Positions 9,159-17,276 of a DNA stretch of 64,000 nucleotides are shown piece by piece; position 1 is the stretch's first letter; each line of letters opens with the position of its first letter. Location: contig NZ_KQ969038.1 in NCBI RefSeq assembly GCF_001578705.1, forward strand, positions 162,092-226,091, given 5' to 3'. The stretch is from Streptococcus oralis. GTDB taxonomy: Bacteria > Bacillota > Bacilli > Lactobacillales > Streptococcaceae. Under the pieces are notes generated by a model. That model ran no database searches, was not told the DNA's origin, and was given only the letters and a program-made list of their open reading frames with translations. The position numbers were made by a program, and so were the translations under genes.

Positions 9159-10493
9159 TTATTCTGCCAAGGCTCCCATTGGATCCCATGGTGCTAACAC
9201 GATTGGTTCTGCTTCATAGGCGGCTTGTTCTTCTGCTGTCAGCAATTCCTTACGGACAACGATTTGGTAAGTGTATTCATCCATCCAAGCATCTGAAGCA
9301 ACAAAGTAACCATCTGTACCGACCTTGTCTCCCCAAGAGTTTTCAACCTTCCACTTGGTTGATTTGCCATTTTCGTCCAAGTCCACACCTGTCAAGACCA
9401 TGGCGTGGGTCATCAAGCTTTCGCTGTAGTCCAAGCGTCCAGCCTTGTCTTGAGTGAGTTGAATATCCATGCTTGATTCAAAGTCATAAACATCTGTCGC
9501 AAGAATTCCTGCTTTGCGGTTGCTGAGTTGGCCGACATCAGAACCAAACCAAACAGTCTCACCTGTTTGCATTTGAGCAATCGCTAATTCTTTCAAGCGC
9601 TCCATTGGAACGTTGATGTAGCGAACTGCACGGCTGCCAACCACATTTCCCAACATCTCAACTGTGTAAGATTTGCCGTATGGTTTATCAGCAGTTGGGG
9701 CATTGATAACAGAAACATAATCTTCTAGCGGAAGATTGACATATTTCTTGTAAAATTCCTGTGGCGTGATTCCCTTTTCACTTTGGTAGTTATCATCCTT
9801 GTCGCGATAAGCAAAATCAAATTTACGTGGTGGAAGCCCTAGTGACATAGCAAGGAAGTTAAAGATTTCTTGCAAGAGGTCTTCTTTCTTAGCTTGAATA
9901 GTCGCTTGGTCTGCATCAGAAGCAAGCAAGTCACGCAAGATTTGAGCATCTTGACGAAGCAATTTGTTAAGGATGGCATTGAGCTCACGGCTATTGCTAG
10001 ATGAAACAGACTCAGGATAAACTGACTTGGGCACGACACCGTATTTCTCAAAGAGGGACACTACCATATCCCACTGTCCACCGTCTTGTTGTGGTGTTTG
10101 GAGTAGGAAGCTAACCTTGCGGCTAGTTAAGTCTTGGTCTGCAGTCGCAATGACTTGCTCCAAGAACCAGTTTGATTTCTCATACTTGTCCCAGAAGAAG
10201 GTGTGGGCTTGTGACAGTTCAAAGTTTTCGAGCTTGTATTGAGAGATGAGTTTGTGACGGAAGGTATTAAGGGCTGCAAACATCCAGCAACGACCAGAGG
10301 CCTTCTGATTGGTCACCTTGTCCTTGGTTAAATCAAGTGAGAAAACAGGTGTATTGTCTACATGGCTCTGACGACGTTCTAGGGCTGCAAAAATGCCGTT
10401 GTGGCTAGCTGCGTTTTCAATAGCTTGGTATTTTACATTTGCTTCATAGTTGGTAAATAATTGTTCCGTAAATGATTCTTGAATCGCGTTCAT
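9159..10493 (-). CDS. pepC: Aminopeptidase C (bleomycin hydrolase family, C1B)
   Basis: Cytoplasmic cysteine aminopeptidase, 444 residues, the usual family length, acting as a hexameric barrel on peptides taken up by the cell. The catalytic triad is visible: Cys69 in KASGRCWMFAALN, His363 in LMTHAMVLTG, and Asn385 in KVENSWGDK. The C-terminal tail ends in DPMGALAE, the tail that reaches into the active site in this family. It is a single gene with its own terminator, and starts at an ATG preceded by AAAGGAGGAA. It supplies amino acids together with PepS nearby. Confidence 0.95.
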   Translation of the reverse strand: MNAIQESFTEQLFTNYEANVKYQAIENAASHNGIFAALERRQSHVDNTPVFSLDLTKDKVTNQKASGRCWMFAALNTFRHKLISQYKLENFELSQAHTFFWDKYEKSNWFLEQVIATADQDLTSRKVSFLLQTPQQDGGQWDMVVSLFEKYGVVPKSVYPESVSSSNSRELNAILNKLLRQDAQILRDLLASDADQATIQAKKEDLLQEIFNFLAMSLGLPPRKFDFAYRDKDDNYQSEKGITPQEFYKKYVNLPLEDYVSVINAPTADKPYGKSYTVEMLGNVVGSRAVRYINVPMERLKELAIAQMQTGETVWFGSDVGQLSNRKAGILATDVYDFESSMDIQLTQDKAGRLDYSESLMTHAMVLTGVDLDENGKSTKWKVENSWGDKVGTDGYFVASDAWMDEYTYQIVVRKELLTAEEQAAYEAEPIVLAPWDPMGALAE

Positions 10494-10603
10494 AGATTCC
10501 TCCTTTAATTCTACTGTCTATTATAACTCTTTTCACAAAGGAAGCAACTGAAAAATGAAAAAGCAAGCCAAATAGACTCACCCTTTTACTAAAATAAATT
10601 AAC

Positions 10604-11326
10604 TTAAGCAACGCTAGCAAGAAGCTCCTCTAACTCCTCCTTGGTCAAGCGACGCCATTCTCCCCGTTTCAGCTTCTCGTCTAAAATCAATGTTCCCATC
10701 GTCAAACGTTGTAGGTCCACCACTTCCTTGCCACAGTAGGCCACCATTCGTTTGACCTGATGGAACTTCCCTTCTGCAATGGTCACACGAACCAGACTTT
10801 GATTCTTTTCTGGATCTACCGACATAATCTCCAGCTTAGCGGGCTGGCAGGTAAAATCCTTGAGCGGAATGCCCTTGGCAAATATCTCCACATCTTCTTG
10901 GGTCATAATACCCTCGACTTGCGCCAAATAGGTCTTTTCCACATGACGTTTAGGTGAAAGAAGAGCATAGGCAAGCTGGCCGTCATTGGTCAAGAGCAGA
11001 AGACCATGCGTGTCAATATCCAAGCGCCCTACTGGAAAAACTTCCTTGGTCCGCGCCAAGTCATCTAGCAAGTCTAGAACCGTTCTATGCTTGGTATCCT
11101 CAGTCGCTGAAATGACTCCTTGGGGCTTGTTCATCATGTAGTAGACAAACTCCTCGTAGTCTAACTTTTGCCCATCAAAGCGAATTTCGTCTCTTTCTTC
11201 ATTGATTCGCAGTTTAGCTGACTTTTCCATTTTGCCATTTACCGTCACGCGCCCAGCCTTGAGCAAGTTTTTGACCTCTGTTCGACTCCCTACAGCGCAG
11301 GCAACTAAAAATTTATCTAATCTCAT
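10604..11326 (-). CDS. rsuA: 16S rRNA pseudouridine synthase, RsuA family
   Basis: Isomerises a uridine (position 516 in E. coli numbering) of 16S rRNA. The 240-residue protein has an S4 RNA-binding domain at residues 1-60 (MRLDKFLVACAVGSRTEVKN) and the RsuA/RluB catalytic motif GRLDIDTHGLLLLTNDG, with the catalytic Asp in GRLD. The ATG at 11326 has no ribosome site but a TATAAT ends only 6 nt before it, so the mRNA is probably leaderless. It precedes pepC by 110 bp on the same strand. Confidence 0.92.
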   Translation of the reverse strand: MRLDKFLVACAVGSRTEVKNLLKAGRVTVNGKMEKSAKLRINEERDEIRFDGQKLDYEEFVYYMMNKPQGVISATEDTKHRTVLDLLDDLARTKEVFPVGRLDIDTHGLLLLTNDGQLAYALLSPKRHVEKTYLAQVEGIMTQEDVEIFAKGIPLKDFTCQPAKLEIMSVDPEKNQSLVRVTIAEGKFHQVKRMVAYCGKEVVDLQRLTMGTLILDEKLKRGEWRRLTKEELEELLASVA

Positions 11327-11332
11327 AGAACT

Positions 11333-11338
11333 ATTATA
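11333..11338 (-). promoter_or_regulatory. -10 element of a probable leaderless rsuA transcript
   Basis: TGaTATAAT on the minus strand ends 6 nt before the rsuA ATG, so transcription should begin at or within one base of the start codon. The same bases belong to the duplicated segment described next. Confidence 0.6.
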
Positions 11339-11344
11339 TCATAC

Positions 11345-11382
11345 TCAAAAGGAGGCTGGCCCAAGTGACCAACCTCCTTTTT
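11345..11382 (-). terminator. Terminator hairpin (left duplicate copy)
   Basis: AAAAGGAGG-CTGG and CCAACCTCCTTTT arms with T runs both ways. Originally the terminator of the GlsB-like gene; here it ends transcription of the inserted cassette before rsuA. Confidence 0.8.
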
Positions 11383-11399
11383 TCTAATTTTTCAAGAAA

Positions 11400-11458
11400 C
11401 TAACTTCCTCGTCTCCAGAAAATAGCCAAAACAATCATAGCCCCTAAAATAGCTGGGA
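11400..11458 (-). pseudogene. 3' remnant of a GlsB/YeaQ/YmgE-like membrane protein gene
   Basis: The minus strand reads PAILGAMIVLAIFWRRGS then a stop, the C-terminal membrane helix and tail of a small stress-associated membrane protein. There is no start: upstream is the end of the inserted ORF, whose last codons reuse these bases in another frame. Confidence 0.7.
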
Positions 11459-12262
11459 CACTCTATCACACAAATCCATTAATTGTGTTGCAACCGTTAT
11501 TCCAGTAGGTATTTTATGTAGAATTGCTTGTATTGAAATCCAAGCTTTCTTAATTTTTATCCTTTTGGGATTGCTTGAGGACATTTCTGACTGAATTGTT
11601 TCAACATCGTCAATAACTACTTCTTTATCATCATTTGACAAGAAGTTAGATTTTATGAGTTCGCTTAAAACATCTGAACAAAGTTTTTCTATTGAATCAT
11701 TATCCATTGATATAGTATTTACTGAAGAAATACTGCCATTTCCTACTGCAGATGTAGTCCCATAGTTATTTTCAATATTCTGTGTAATTTGCGGCATATT
11801 TTGACTTAATCCTGTGAGTTCTATTATTTTTTGAGATAATTGGTCATTTATATAGTCAACTAATGGTTTAAATACTTTATTTAGGAAAGCTCGTATATTA
11901 TCATTAAATTTTCTTGAAGAGGTGAATAAAAACATACGAGATACCCCTGCTAAATTCATATCCTCTTCAATAATAGTATTTAAATAGTCATAAATAAGCT
12001 TCAAATGTTCCGCTTCATTTATGGGAGCATTTATACTATTCCATCCTGTATTTTTATCTTTGATAATGAACTCTCTACTATAATTTTCGGGTAAACCAAT
12101 CCATAAATTATTTAGAATTTCTTGTATAGCATCATTTTTATCAATAAACTCTTTAAACCTAATAAGATACAGCAAATCATCATCGTATTTAGAATTCAGC
12201 ATATTTGATGAACTTCTTCTAAAATCTAAGCTAATTTTTCTGTATTTCTGTAAATCACTCAA
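11444..12262 (-). CDS. Unrecognised 272-residue protein, second gene of the inserted cassette
   Basis: I do not recognise a named family. The protein is mostly helical and polar, with no signal or membrane segment. A middle stretch, NIENNYGTTSAVGNGS, resembles the Asn/Gly-rich linkers between modules of bacterial defence or signalling proteins; an AbiTii-type or effector-associated role is only a guess. The start is a TTG at 12262 with a near-perfect GGAGGTGA ribosome site, and it overlaps the upstream gene stop (TTGA), so the two are translationally coupled. The last residues (VSQLF) and the stop come from the flanking duplicate, so the native 3' end may be lost. A/T-rich compared with rsuA and pepS. 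Confidence 0.65.
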   Translation of the reverse strand: MSDLQKYRKISLDFRRSSSNMLNSKYDDDLLYLIRFKEFIDKNDAIQEILNNLWIGLPENYSREFIIKDKNTGWNSINAPINEAEHLKLIYDYLNTIIEEDMNLAGVSRMFLFTSSRKFNDNIRAFLNKVFKPLVDYINDQLSQKIIELTGLSQNMPQITQNIENNYGTTSAVGNGSISSVNTISMDNDSIEKLCSDVLSELIKSNFLSNDDKEVVIDDVETIQSEMSSSNPKRIKIKKAWISIQAILHKIPTGITVATQLMDLCDRVSQLF

Positions 12263-12702
12263 TATATATCACCTCCACAATAGGCACAAAAGACTTTTGA
12301 AGCACCAGCATTATATAAGACTTTTTCATGTCGTTCACATATTCCACAAGAAAATACTTCCTCGACAGAATCCTGCTCTTCCGGTTTCAAGATAGACTTG
12401 TGTTTTATTTTTTTGAAATCAACCTTAAAACTTTTTGAACTTTTTACTGACCCAAGACTTTTATTTATAGCGTTAATCATCCATTCCTCAGCAATATTCT
12501 GAATATAGGCTAGAGTTTCTTTCGAGTAAAATTTGTCTGCCACATCAACTAAACCACAGTATGGGCAAAATAATTCCTCAAGACTAAAACTCTCATCTTT
12601 CACATCACTAGCCAATAGCTTAAACTGTTCTTCGCAGAATGGACATTCATAAGTAAAATATCCATCCGAATCGGATTCGAATTCAATTATAAAACTTTCC
12701 AT
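12259..12702 (-). CDS. Multi-zinc-ribbon protein, first gene of the inserted cassette
   Basis: A 147-residue protein with four Cys-pair knuckles: CPFC near residue 20, CPYC near residue 46, CGIC near residue 118 and CAYC near residue 139. The spacing suggests two zinc ribbons at either end with a basic middle (KVDFKKIKHKS). It is probably a cytoplasmic metal-binding adaptor for the coupled downstream protein. I chose the ATG at 12702 because AAAGAGG lies 6 nt upstream; a longer open frame to 12816 has no ribosome site. The A/T-rich composition and position inside a duplication suggest recent acquisition. Function unknown. Confidence 0.7.
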   Translation of the reverse strand: MESFIIEFESDSDGYFTYECPFCEEQFKLLASDVKDESFSLEELFCPYCGLVDVADKFYSKETLAYIQNIAEEWMINAINKSLGSVKSSKSFKVDFKKIKHKSILKPEEQDSVEEVFSCGICERHEKVLYNAGASKVFCAYCGGDIY

Positions 12703-13025
12703 ATTATACCTCTTTAGATTTCTATATATGTTTATCAAAGATTGAGAAATAGACAATTCTATAATCCTATTATAGCACACCTCAAACATCACAACAATGA
12801 AAACCCGTGTAACCACTATATCTACACATCATTCTGCACTCCAATAACCAACTTTGCCTCTTGATCCTAGCTATTTCACATCACTGGAATCTTGTAAAAA
12901 ACACTTGACACTTCCTCTATAGCGAGTAATGATGAACTCATCAAATAAAGCATGGAAGATTTATATAGAGAAATTCGATAAAAATATAGAAACTATCTAG
13001 CTTACTAATTTTGTGAAACTATGAG
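12703..13025. other. Non-coding stretch upstream of the cassette
   Basis: About 320 bp without a convincing gene. It must hold the promoter of the two-gene cassette. The short open frames seen here have neither ribosome sites nor family features. Confidence 0.5.
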
Positions 13026-13151
13026 ATTATATCATACTCAAAAGGAGGCTGGCTCAAGTGACCAACCTCCTTTTTTCTAATTTTACAAGAAACTAACTTC
13101 CTCGTCTCCAGAAAATCGCTAAGACAATCATAGCTCCTAAAATAGCTGGGA
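13026..13151. repeat. Right copy of the 126-bp direct duplication
   Basis: About 94% identical to 11333-11458. It carries the matching terminator hairpin (13038-13075) and the 3' end of the GlsB-like gene. Confidence 0.85.
13038..13075 (-). terminator. Terminator hairpin (right duplicate copy)
   Basis: Same AAAAGGAGG / CCTCCTTTT stem as the left copy; ends pepS transcription on the minus strand. Confidence 0.75.
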
Positions 13152-13202
13152 TAATGGCCGTTCCTGCTATAATAGGAGACCAACAAACATACTTCCAAGC
13201 AT
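13093..13202 (-). pseudogene. GlsB/YeaQ/YmgE-like small membrane protein, internally deleted
   Basis: A good ribosome site (AAGGAG) and ATG at 13202 begin MLGSMFVGLL, the N-terminus typical of this Gly-rich family of about 80 residues. A TAG follows at 13167-13169, and in another frame the sequence resumes with IAGTAIIPAILGAMIVLAIF to the normal end RRGS. Roughly half of the gene (the central Gly-rich part) is missing. The 3' part is duplicated at 11400. Family members are stress-associated membrane proteins of unclear function. Confidence 0.7.
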
Positions 13203-13211
13203 AACTTCTCC

Positions 13212-14453
13212 TTAAATTGCCCAGTCTCCATTACGGAAGAGGGGTACACGTGTTCCATCCTCACGGATACCATCGATATCCATTTGACTAGAACCAATCA
13301 TAAAGTCAACGTGAACATCTGAACGGTTAAGTCCTGCAGCTTCAAGCTCTTCTTCGCTCATCTCTGCCCCACCAACAACGCTGGTCGCATAGGCTGCACC
13401 GATAGCCAAGTGGTTTGACGCATTTTCATCGAAAAGGGTATTAAAGAAGGTAATGCCTGACTGAGAAATTGGACTTGGATCTGGCACCAAGGCACACTCA
13501 CCCAAGGCACGCGCGCCCGCATTTTCAAAGACAAGGTCTTTCATGACCTGATCACCCTTTTCAGCAGTAATGTCTACGATTTGACCATCCTTGAAGGTCA
13601 CTTTAATCCCTTCGATGATATTTCCATTATAGCTAAGCGGTTTTGTAGAGGTTACATAACCATCTGCACGACGGAAGTCGGGGGCTGTGAAGACTTCCTC
13701 TGTCGGCATATTTGGCAAGAATTCTTCGCCCTGTGCATTGATAGCACCAGCTGATTCCCAAACGTGATTCTTAGGCAAACCAAGTGTCAAATCTGTCCCT
13801 GGCGCTGTGTAATGAAGGGCTGAGAATTGTTCTTTATTGAGCATTTCTGCCTTGCTCTTGAGGATGGCTGCATGTTCTTCCCAAGCCTTAACGGGATCTT
13901 CTTCGTAGACACGACAAGTTTTGAAAATTTGGTCCCAAAGGAGATCAACTGCTTCTTCGTCGCTCGCAGCATTTGGAAAGACTTTTTTGGCCCACTCAAG
14001 TCCAGCAGCGGCTGCCACAGTCCAGCTGACTTTATTGGATTGCGTTGCGATGCGCATTGGCTTCATGGCAAGTCCCATAGCTTTGGCAGAAGCTGAAAGT
14101 TTGTCAGCATCGACTCCGTTCAAAGCACCTGGATCAGAAGAGCGGACACCAAGACGGCTAGCCTTGTTTTCCAAGAGGTAGTTCATCTCAGCAATCTTGT
14201 ATTCTGGCACATTGTCCAGACGCTCCATCGGGGCGTGGAGGAATTTCTCACGATTGATGACATCATCTGTCCACTGAACGATAACTTCGTGTGCTCCAAG
14301 TGCATAGGCTTCTTTCACGATCAAATGCGCCAACTCACGTTGCTCTACATCGATAGAGAGAGCCAAAGTGTGACCAGGTTGCACGTTGATTCCATTCGCA
14401 ACCAATAATTTCGCATATTTTTCTAGATTTTCTTTAAAATTTGGTAAAACCAT
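13212..14453 (-). CDS. pepS: Aminopeptidase PepS (M29 family)
   Basis: Metal-dependent cytoplasmic aminopeptidase of the M29 (AmpS/PepS/aminopeptidase T) family, 413 residues, the normal length. Family stretches include the N-terminal FKENLEKYAKLLVANGINVQPGH, the central GTDLTLGLP, and the C-terminal metal-binding region with HLAIGAAYATSV, NRSDVHVDFMIGSSQMDIDGI. In lactic streptococci it trims Arg and aromatic N-termini and supports amino acid supply. The ATG at 14453 is preceded by AGAAAAGAGAAAA. It is close to the small ORF upstream (21 bp), so the two may be cotranscribed. Confidence 0.93.
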   Translation of the reverse strand: MVLPNFKENLEKYAKLLVANGINVQPGHTLALSIDVEQRELAHLIVKEAYALGAHEVIVQWTDDVINREKFLHAPMERLDNVPEYKIAEMNYLLENKASRLGVRSSDPGALNGVDADKLSASAKAMGLAMKPMRIATQSNKVSWTVAAAAGLEWAKKVFPNAASDEEAVDLLWDQIFKTCRVYEEDPVKAWEEHAAILKSKAEMLNKEQFSALHYTAPGTDLTLGLPKNHVWESAGAINAQGEEFLPNMPTEEVFTAPDFRRADGYVTSTKPLSYNGNIIEGIKVTFKDGQIVDITAEKGDQVMKDLVFENAGARALGECALVPDPSPISQSGITFFNTLFDENASNHLAIGAAYATSVVGGAEMSEEELEAAGLNRSDVHVDFMIGSSQMDIDGIREDGTRVPLFRNGDWAI

Positions 14454-14474
14454 TTTGTTTTCTCTTTTCTATTT

Positions 14475-14627
14475 TTATTTTTCTTTCAAAGCAGAGAATA
14501 ATCCTGCTAAAGCAATGGCACCAGACAAGAGTGCTGTCGATAGAATAATTGTTTCATCTGCCAGCTCTAACTGATAGTCAAAAACCTTTTCAGCAGGTTT
14601 ATCTTCCGCAAAAATTCTAAGTTTCAT
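14475..14627 (-). CDS. Small membrane-associated protein, 50 residues, unknown
   Basis: An open frame with a clear AAGGAG ribosome site 8 nt before the ATG. It encodes MKLRIFAEDKPAEK, an acidic middle, and one C-terminal hydrophobic helix (TIILSTALLSGAIALAGLF) followed by a short basic tail. It lies between the toxin-antitoxin genes and pepS on the same strand. The organisation (soluble N-terminus, C-terminal anchor) and the ribosome site make it a likely real gene. No function can be assigned. Confidence 0.65.
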   Translation of the reverse strand: MKLRIFAEDKPAEKVFDYQLELADETIILSTALLSGAIALAGLFSALKEK

Positions 14628-14647
14628 CTTGAACTCCTTAAAATTTA

Positions 14648-14926
14648 TTAAAATAAATCGCTATGACTGCCTGTCCTCAGCAAGTTTAAAATCAATTCCG
14701 ACTTGTCTACTTTATAGACCAAAAGCCAATCTGGTTGGATATGACACTCACGAACTCCTTGAAAGTGCTTGGATGCTGCCAGTTGATGATCTCGATATTT
14801 GTCAGGAAGTTCTTTTTCTCGAACCAGAAAATTCAAAACTTCTTCTAACAATTCTGCCCTCAAACCACGCTTCATAGCCAACTTAAAATCTTTTTTAAAC
14901 TGTTTATGATAACGAATCTTAAGCAC
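14648..14926 (-). CDS. yafQ: YafQ/RelE-family mRNA endonuclease toxin
   Basis: Ribosome-dependent mRNase of a type II toxin-antitoxin module, 92 residues. It has the YafQ fold markers: MLKIRYHKQFKKDFK at the N-terminus, YRDHQL near residue 45, ECHIQPDWLLVYK in the centre and RTGSHSDLF at the end, so the catalytic His residues of the YafQ branch are present. It overlaps the antitoxin gene by 8 bp, the usual antitoxin-first arrangement. It is intact, so the module may be active. Confidence 0.88.
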   Translation of the reverse strand: MLKIRYHKQFKKDFKLAMKRGLRAELLEEVLNFLVREKELPDKYRDHQLAASKHFQGVRECHIQPDWLLVYKVDKSELILNLLRTGSHSDLF

Positions 14927-15182
14927 GCAAGTCCTCCATCAAGTCAGAGACTGATTCAAAAGATTGGCTCATATTACGATTTTGATTTAAATCCGTTAAT
15001 CCCTCAAGTAACTTCCGATTCTCGTCTAGCCTAACATCAAAAGGTAAACCCTGATATTGAATAGCCTGACGAAGGAAAATATTGATAGCTGTGGTCATAT
15101 CCATTCCCAGATTATTAAATACCTGTTGGGCCTGCTCCTTGACCTCACTATCCAAACGAATGCTCATGCTCGTCTTTGACAT
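14919..15182 (-). CDS. dinJ: DinJ/RelB-family antitoxin
   Basis: 87-residue antitoxin with the N-terminal ribbon-helix-helix DNA-binding segment (MSKTSMSIRLDSEVKEQAQQVF), the family-typical MDMTTAINIFLRQAI helix and a C-terminal part that wraps the toxin (LEGLTDLNQNRNMSQSFES). It neutralises YafQ and should repress its own promoter with the toxin as co-repressor. The ATG at 15182 follows AAAGAGGGTGG. The divergent gene, 190 bp away, is the NACHT gene. Confidence 0.88.
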   Translation of the reverse strand: MSKTSMSIRLDSEVKEQAQQVFNNLGMDMTTAINIFLRQAIQYQGLPFDVRLDENRKLLEGLTDLNQNRNMSQSFESVSDLMEDLRA

Positions 15183-15375
15183 ATTTCCACCCTCTTTCTA
15201 TTTATTATTTTAACAAAAATGGCAAGCGATGTAAATACAAAACACATACAACGGACATACAATATCCTTCAATAGACAAATAGAATGAGGTTCCCTCTTC
15301 AAATATATTGACATAAAAAAGCCAGTGTGCTACTCTTTATAAAAATACCCAAAAATACATAGGAGCAAAAAGATA

Positions 15376-17163
15376 ATGGACGAAATCTTTAACAATGAAA
15401 TTGCAAAACAAGTTACTAGTGCTATTCTGGATAAATACCTTTTACCTATTATTTCCAAAACGACTGACAAATTTAAAACGCTCTACAATGAGGTAAAAAT
15501 TGATCTAGAAATTCCTTTCCAAGCTTATTTAACAAATTCTTATGAAAAATACAGTAAAATCAAAACGATTATCTACGGAATTGAACCCAAAAAACTGTAT
15601 GATTTTTTTGAAATCCCATTTTTAAGAAAAGGCTCAGACATCATCAAGCCCACTACAACAAAAATACTGACTAATCTCTCAAAATTTTTAATCATTGAAG
15701 GTTCTGGTGGAATTGGTAAATCCACTCTCATGAAACACCTTTTTCTAAGTGAATTAGAATTAAAAGACTATATTCCTATTTTTATTGAATTAAAAGATTT
15801 CAACGAAGAGGGGCATTTAGACCTTGAGAAATTACTGCTAAAAAAACTAAATCAATTTCACAATACATTCCAAGAAGAATATTTAGATTATGCACTTCAA
15901 TCTGGATGCTTTTTATTCCTATTGGATGGCTATGATGAATTGTATAGCGAAAACCAAAAAGAATTTTTCAAGAAGTTAAATGATTTTTGTGACAAATATC
16001 CTGAAAACCATTATATCCTTTCTTCCAGACCTTATAGCGAATCGGAATTCATTGAATTTCAACGTTTCACAGTTTTAAAAGCTGTTCCTTTTACTAAGGA
16101 ACAAGCTATAAGTCTTATTACTAAAATTGAATATCCCGATGAAGAACTCAAAAATAAATTTATTCGTGATCTAGAGAGTGGTTTATATGATAGACATAAG
16201 TCCTTTGCTTCAAATCCTCTGTTACTAAATATTATGCTCTCCACTTACAATGACTATGCAGAAATTCCGCAAAAATTACACCTATTCTACTATCAAGCCT
16301 TTGATACCATGTTCTCAAAGCACGATGCTACGAAAAGTTATCGACGAAAAATGTTATCAGATTTAAGTTCAGATACTTTTAAAGAGTGTTTTGCAATCTT
16401 CTGTCTTCTGACATACCAAAAAGCAAAAACAGAGTTTACCTTCCCAGAGATTGAAGAAATTTTTAAAAAATTTCCTCCTCGAATTAAAAACGTTCTCAAT
16501 ATAGGCAATTTTATCCACGATTTAGAAAACTGTCTGTGTGTACTATACAAAGAAGGAAACAGATACAAGTTTTCCCATCGTTCTTTTCAAGAATATTTTG
16601 TTGCTTATTTTCTAAATATACAAACGGATAGTAAGATGCGTGACTATAGCTTTCATCTAATAGACTCAGGAAAATTTAGGGCCAGTGCAGATTCTGTATT
16701 TTTTATGTTAGAGGATATGAATACCCTACGCTTCAATAGCAACATATTGATTCCATTATTAGATAAATTTGAAGAATCTAAATCTGATGAAGAAGACTTA
16801 TTTGAATATTACATTCTCAATTCTCCCGTAAAAATTGAAATTTCTCCTAGCCCTAGCGACTCATCTCTTGGATTAGGATTCTACGAACCAACAGGTAAAC
16901 TTCAGAGTTTTATTTATTATTTTTTCGACAATACTATTGATTATACAGTCTACAGTACAAGTGATAATAATCCCCTAATATCATTCTGCGAAGATAATCA
17001 TTTAATAGAAAAGGTTATAGGACCAGAAGACCTCATTAAAAACAAAGAATTATTGGACTTATTTAAAAAATCTTGGGTCGGCCAACGTATACTTTCTCTC
17101 GCTCATTACAAGCAGAAACTGATAGAAGACCTAAAAGAAGATGAGATAGTCTTAGAGGATTAG
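15376..17163 (+). CDS. NACHT-domain STAND NTPase, candidate antiphage protein
   Basis: A 595-residue P-loop NTPase of the NACHT type, the nucleotide-switch fold shared with animal NOD-like receptors. The N-terminal helical part (1-95) is followed by Walker A GSGGIGKST at 109-117, Walker B FLLDGYDEL at 181-189 with the NACHT-typical extra acidic residue, the SSRP sensor at 216-219, SNPLLLNIML at 279-288 and FSHRSFQEYFVAYFL at 399-413. The remaining 180 residues form a short C-terminal domain with no visible repeats, resembling the compact bacterial NACHT proteins known to protect against phage. The ATG has AGGAG upstream. It is A/T-rich and lies beside a toxin-antitoxin pair. A defence role is inferred. 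Confidence 0.85.
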   Translation: MDEIFNNEIAKQVTSAILDKYLLPIISKTTDKFKTLYNEVKIDLEIPFQAYLTNSYEKYSKIKTIIYGIEPKKLYDFFEIPFLRKGSDIIKPTTTKILTNLSKFLIIEGSGGIGKSTLMKHLFLSELELKDYIPIFIELKDFNEEGHLDLEKLLLKKLNQFHNTFQEEYLDYALQSGCFLFLLDGYDELYSENQKEFFKKLNDFCDKYPENHYILSSRPYSESEFIEFQRFTVLKAVPFTKEQAISLITKIEYPDEELKNKFIRDLESGLYDRHKSFASNPLLLNIMLSTYNDYAEIPQKLHLFYYQAFDTMFSKHDATKSYRRKMLSDLSSDTFKECFAIFCLLTYQKAKTEFTFPEIEEIFKKFPPRIKNVLNIGNFIHDLENCLCVLYKEGNRYKFSHRSFQEYFVAYFLNIQTDSKMRDYSFHLIDSGKFRASADSVFFMLEDMNTLRFNSNILIPLLDKFEESKSDEEDLFEYYILNSPVKIEISPSPSDSSLGLGFYEPTGKLQSFIYYFFDNTIDYTVYSTSDNNPLISFCEDNHLIEKVIGPEDLIKNKELLDLFKKSWVGQRILSLAHYKQKLIEDLKEDEIVLED

Positions 17164-17192
17164 TAATCTAGCCGTTGTATATTTATGTTCAC

Positions 17193-17238
17193 AATTAAAA
17201 AATAACAGGATTGTCTAATGTCCTGTTATTTTTTAATT
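17193..17238. terminator. Bidirectional terminator between the NACHT gene and polC
   Basis: An 18-bp perfect stem ending AACAGGA / TCCTGTT with A/T-rich outer arms, giving T runs in both directions for two convergent genes. Confidence 0.85.
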
Positions 17239-17276
17239 ATCAAACATCTCTGTTAAATTGGGGCTAATCTACCTTC

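Larger units (their letters stand above)
11333..11458. repeat. Left copy of a 126-bp direct duplication
   Basis: Matches 13026-13151 with about 7 differences. It holds a -10 box, a terminator hairpin and the 3' end of a GlsB/YeaQ-like membrane protein gene. Together the copies bracket the two-gene cassette at 11459-13025. Confidence 0.85.

Noticed and set aside
13019-13297. Minus-strand ORF of 92 codons overlapping the pepS end
   Set aside because: Reads through the duplicated terminator and a decayed gene in a non-family frame with no ribosome site.
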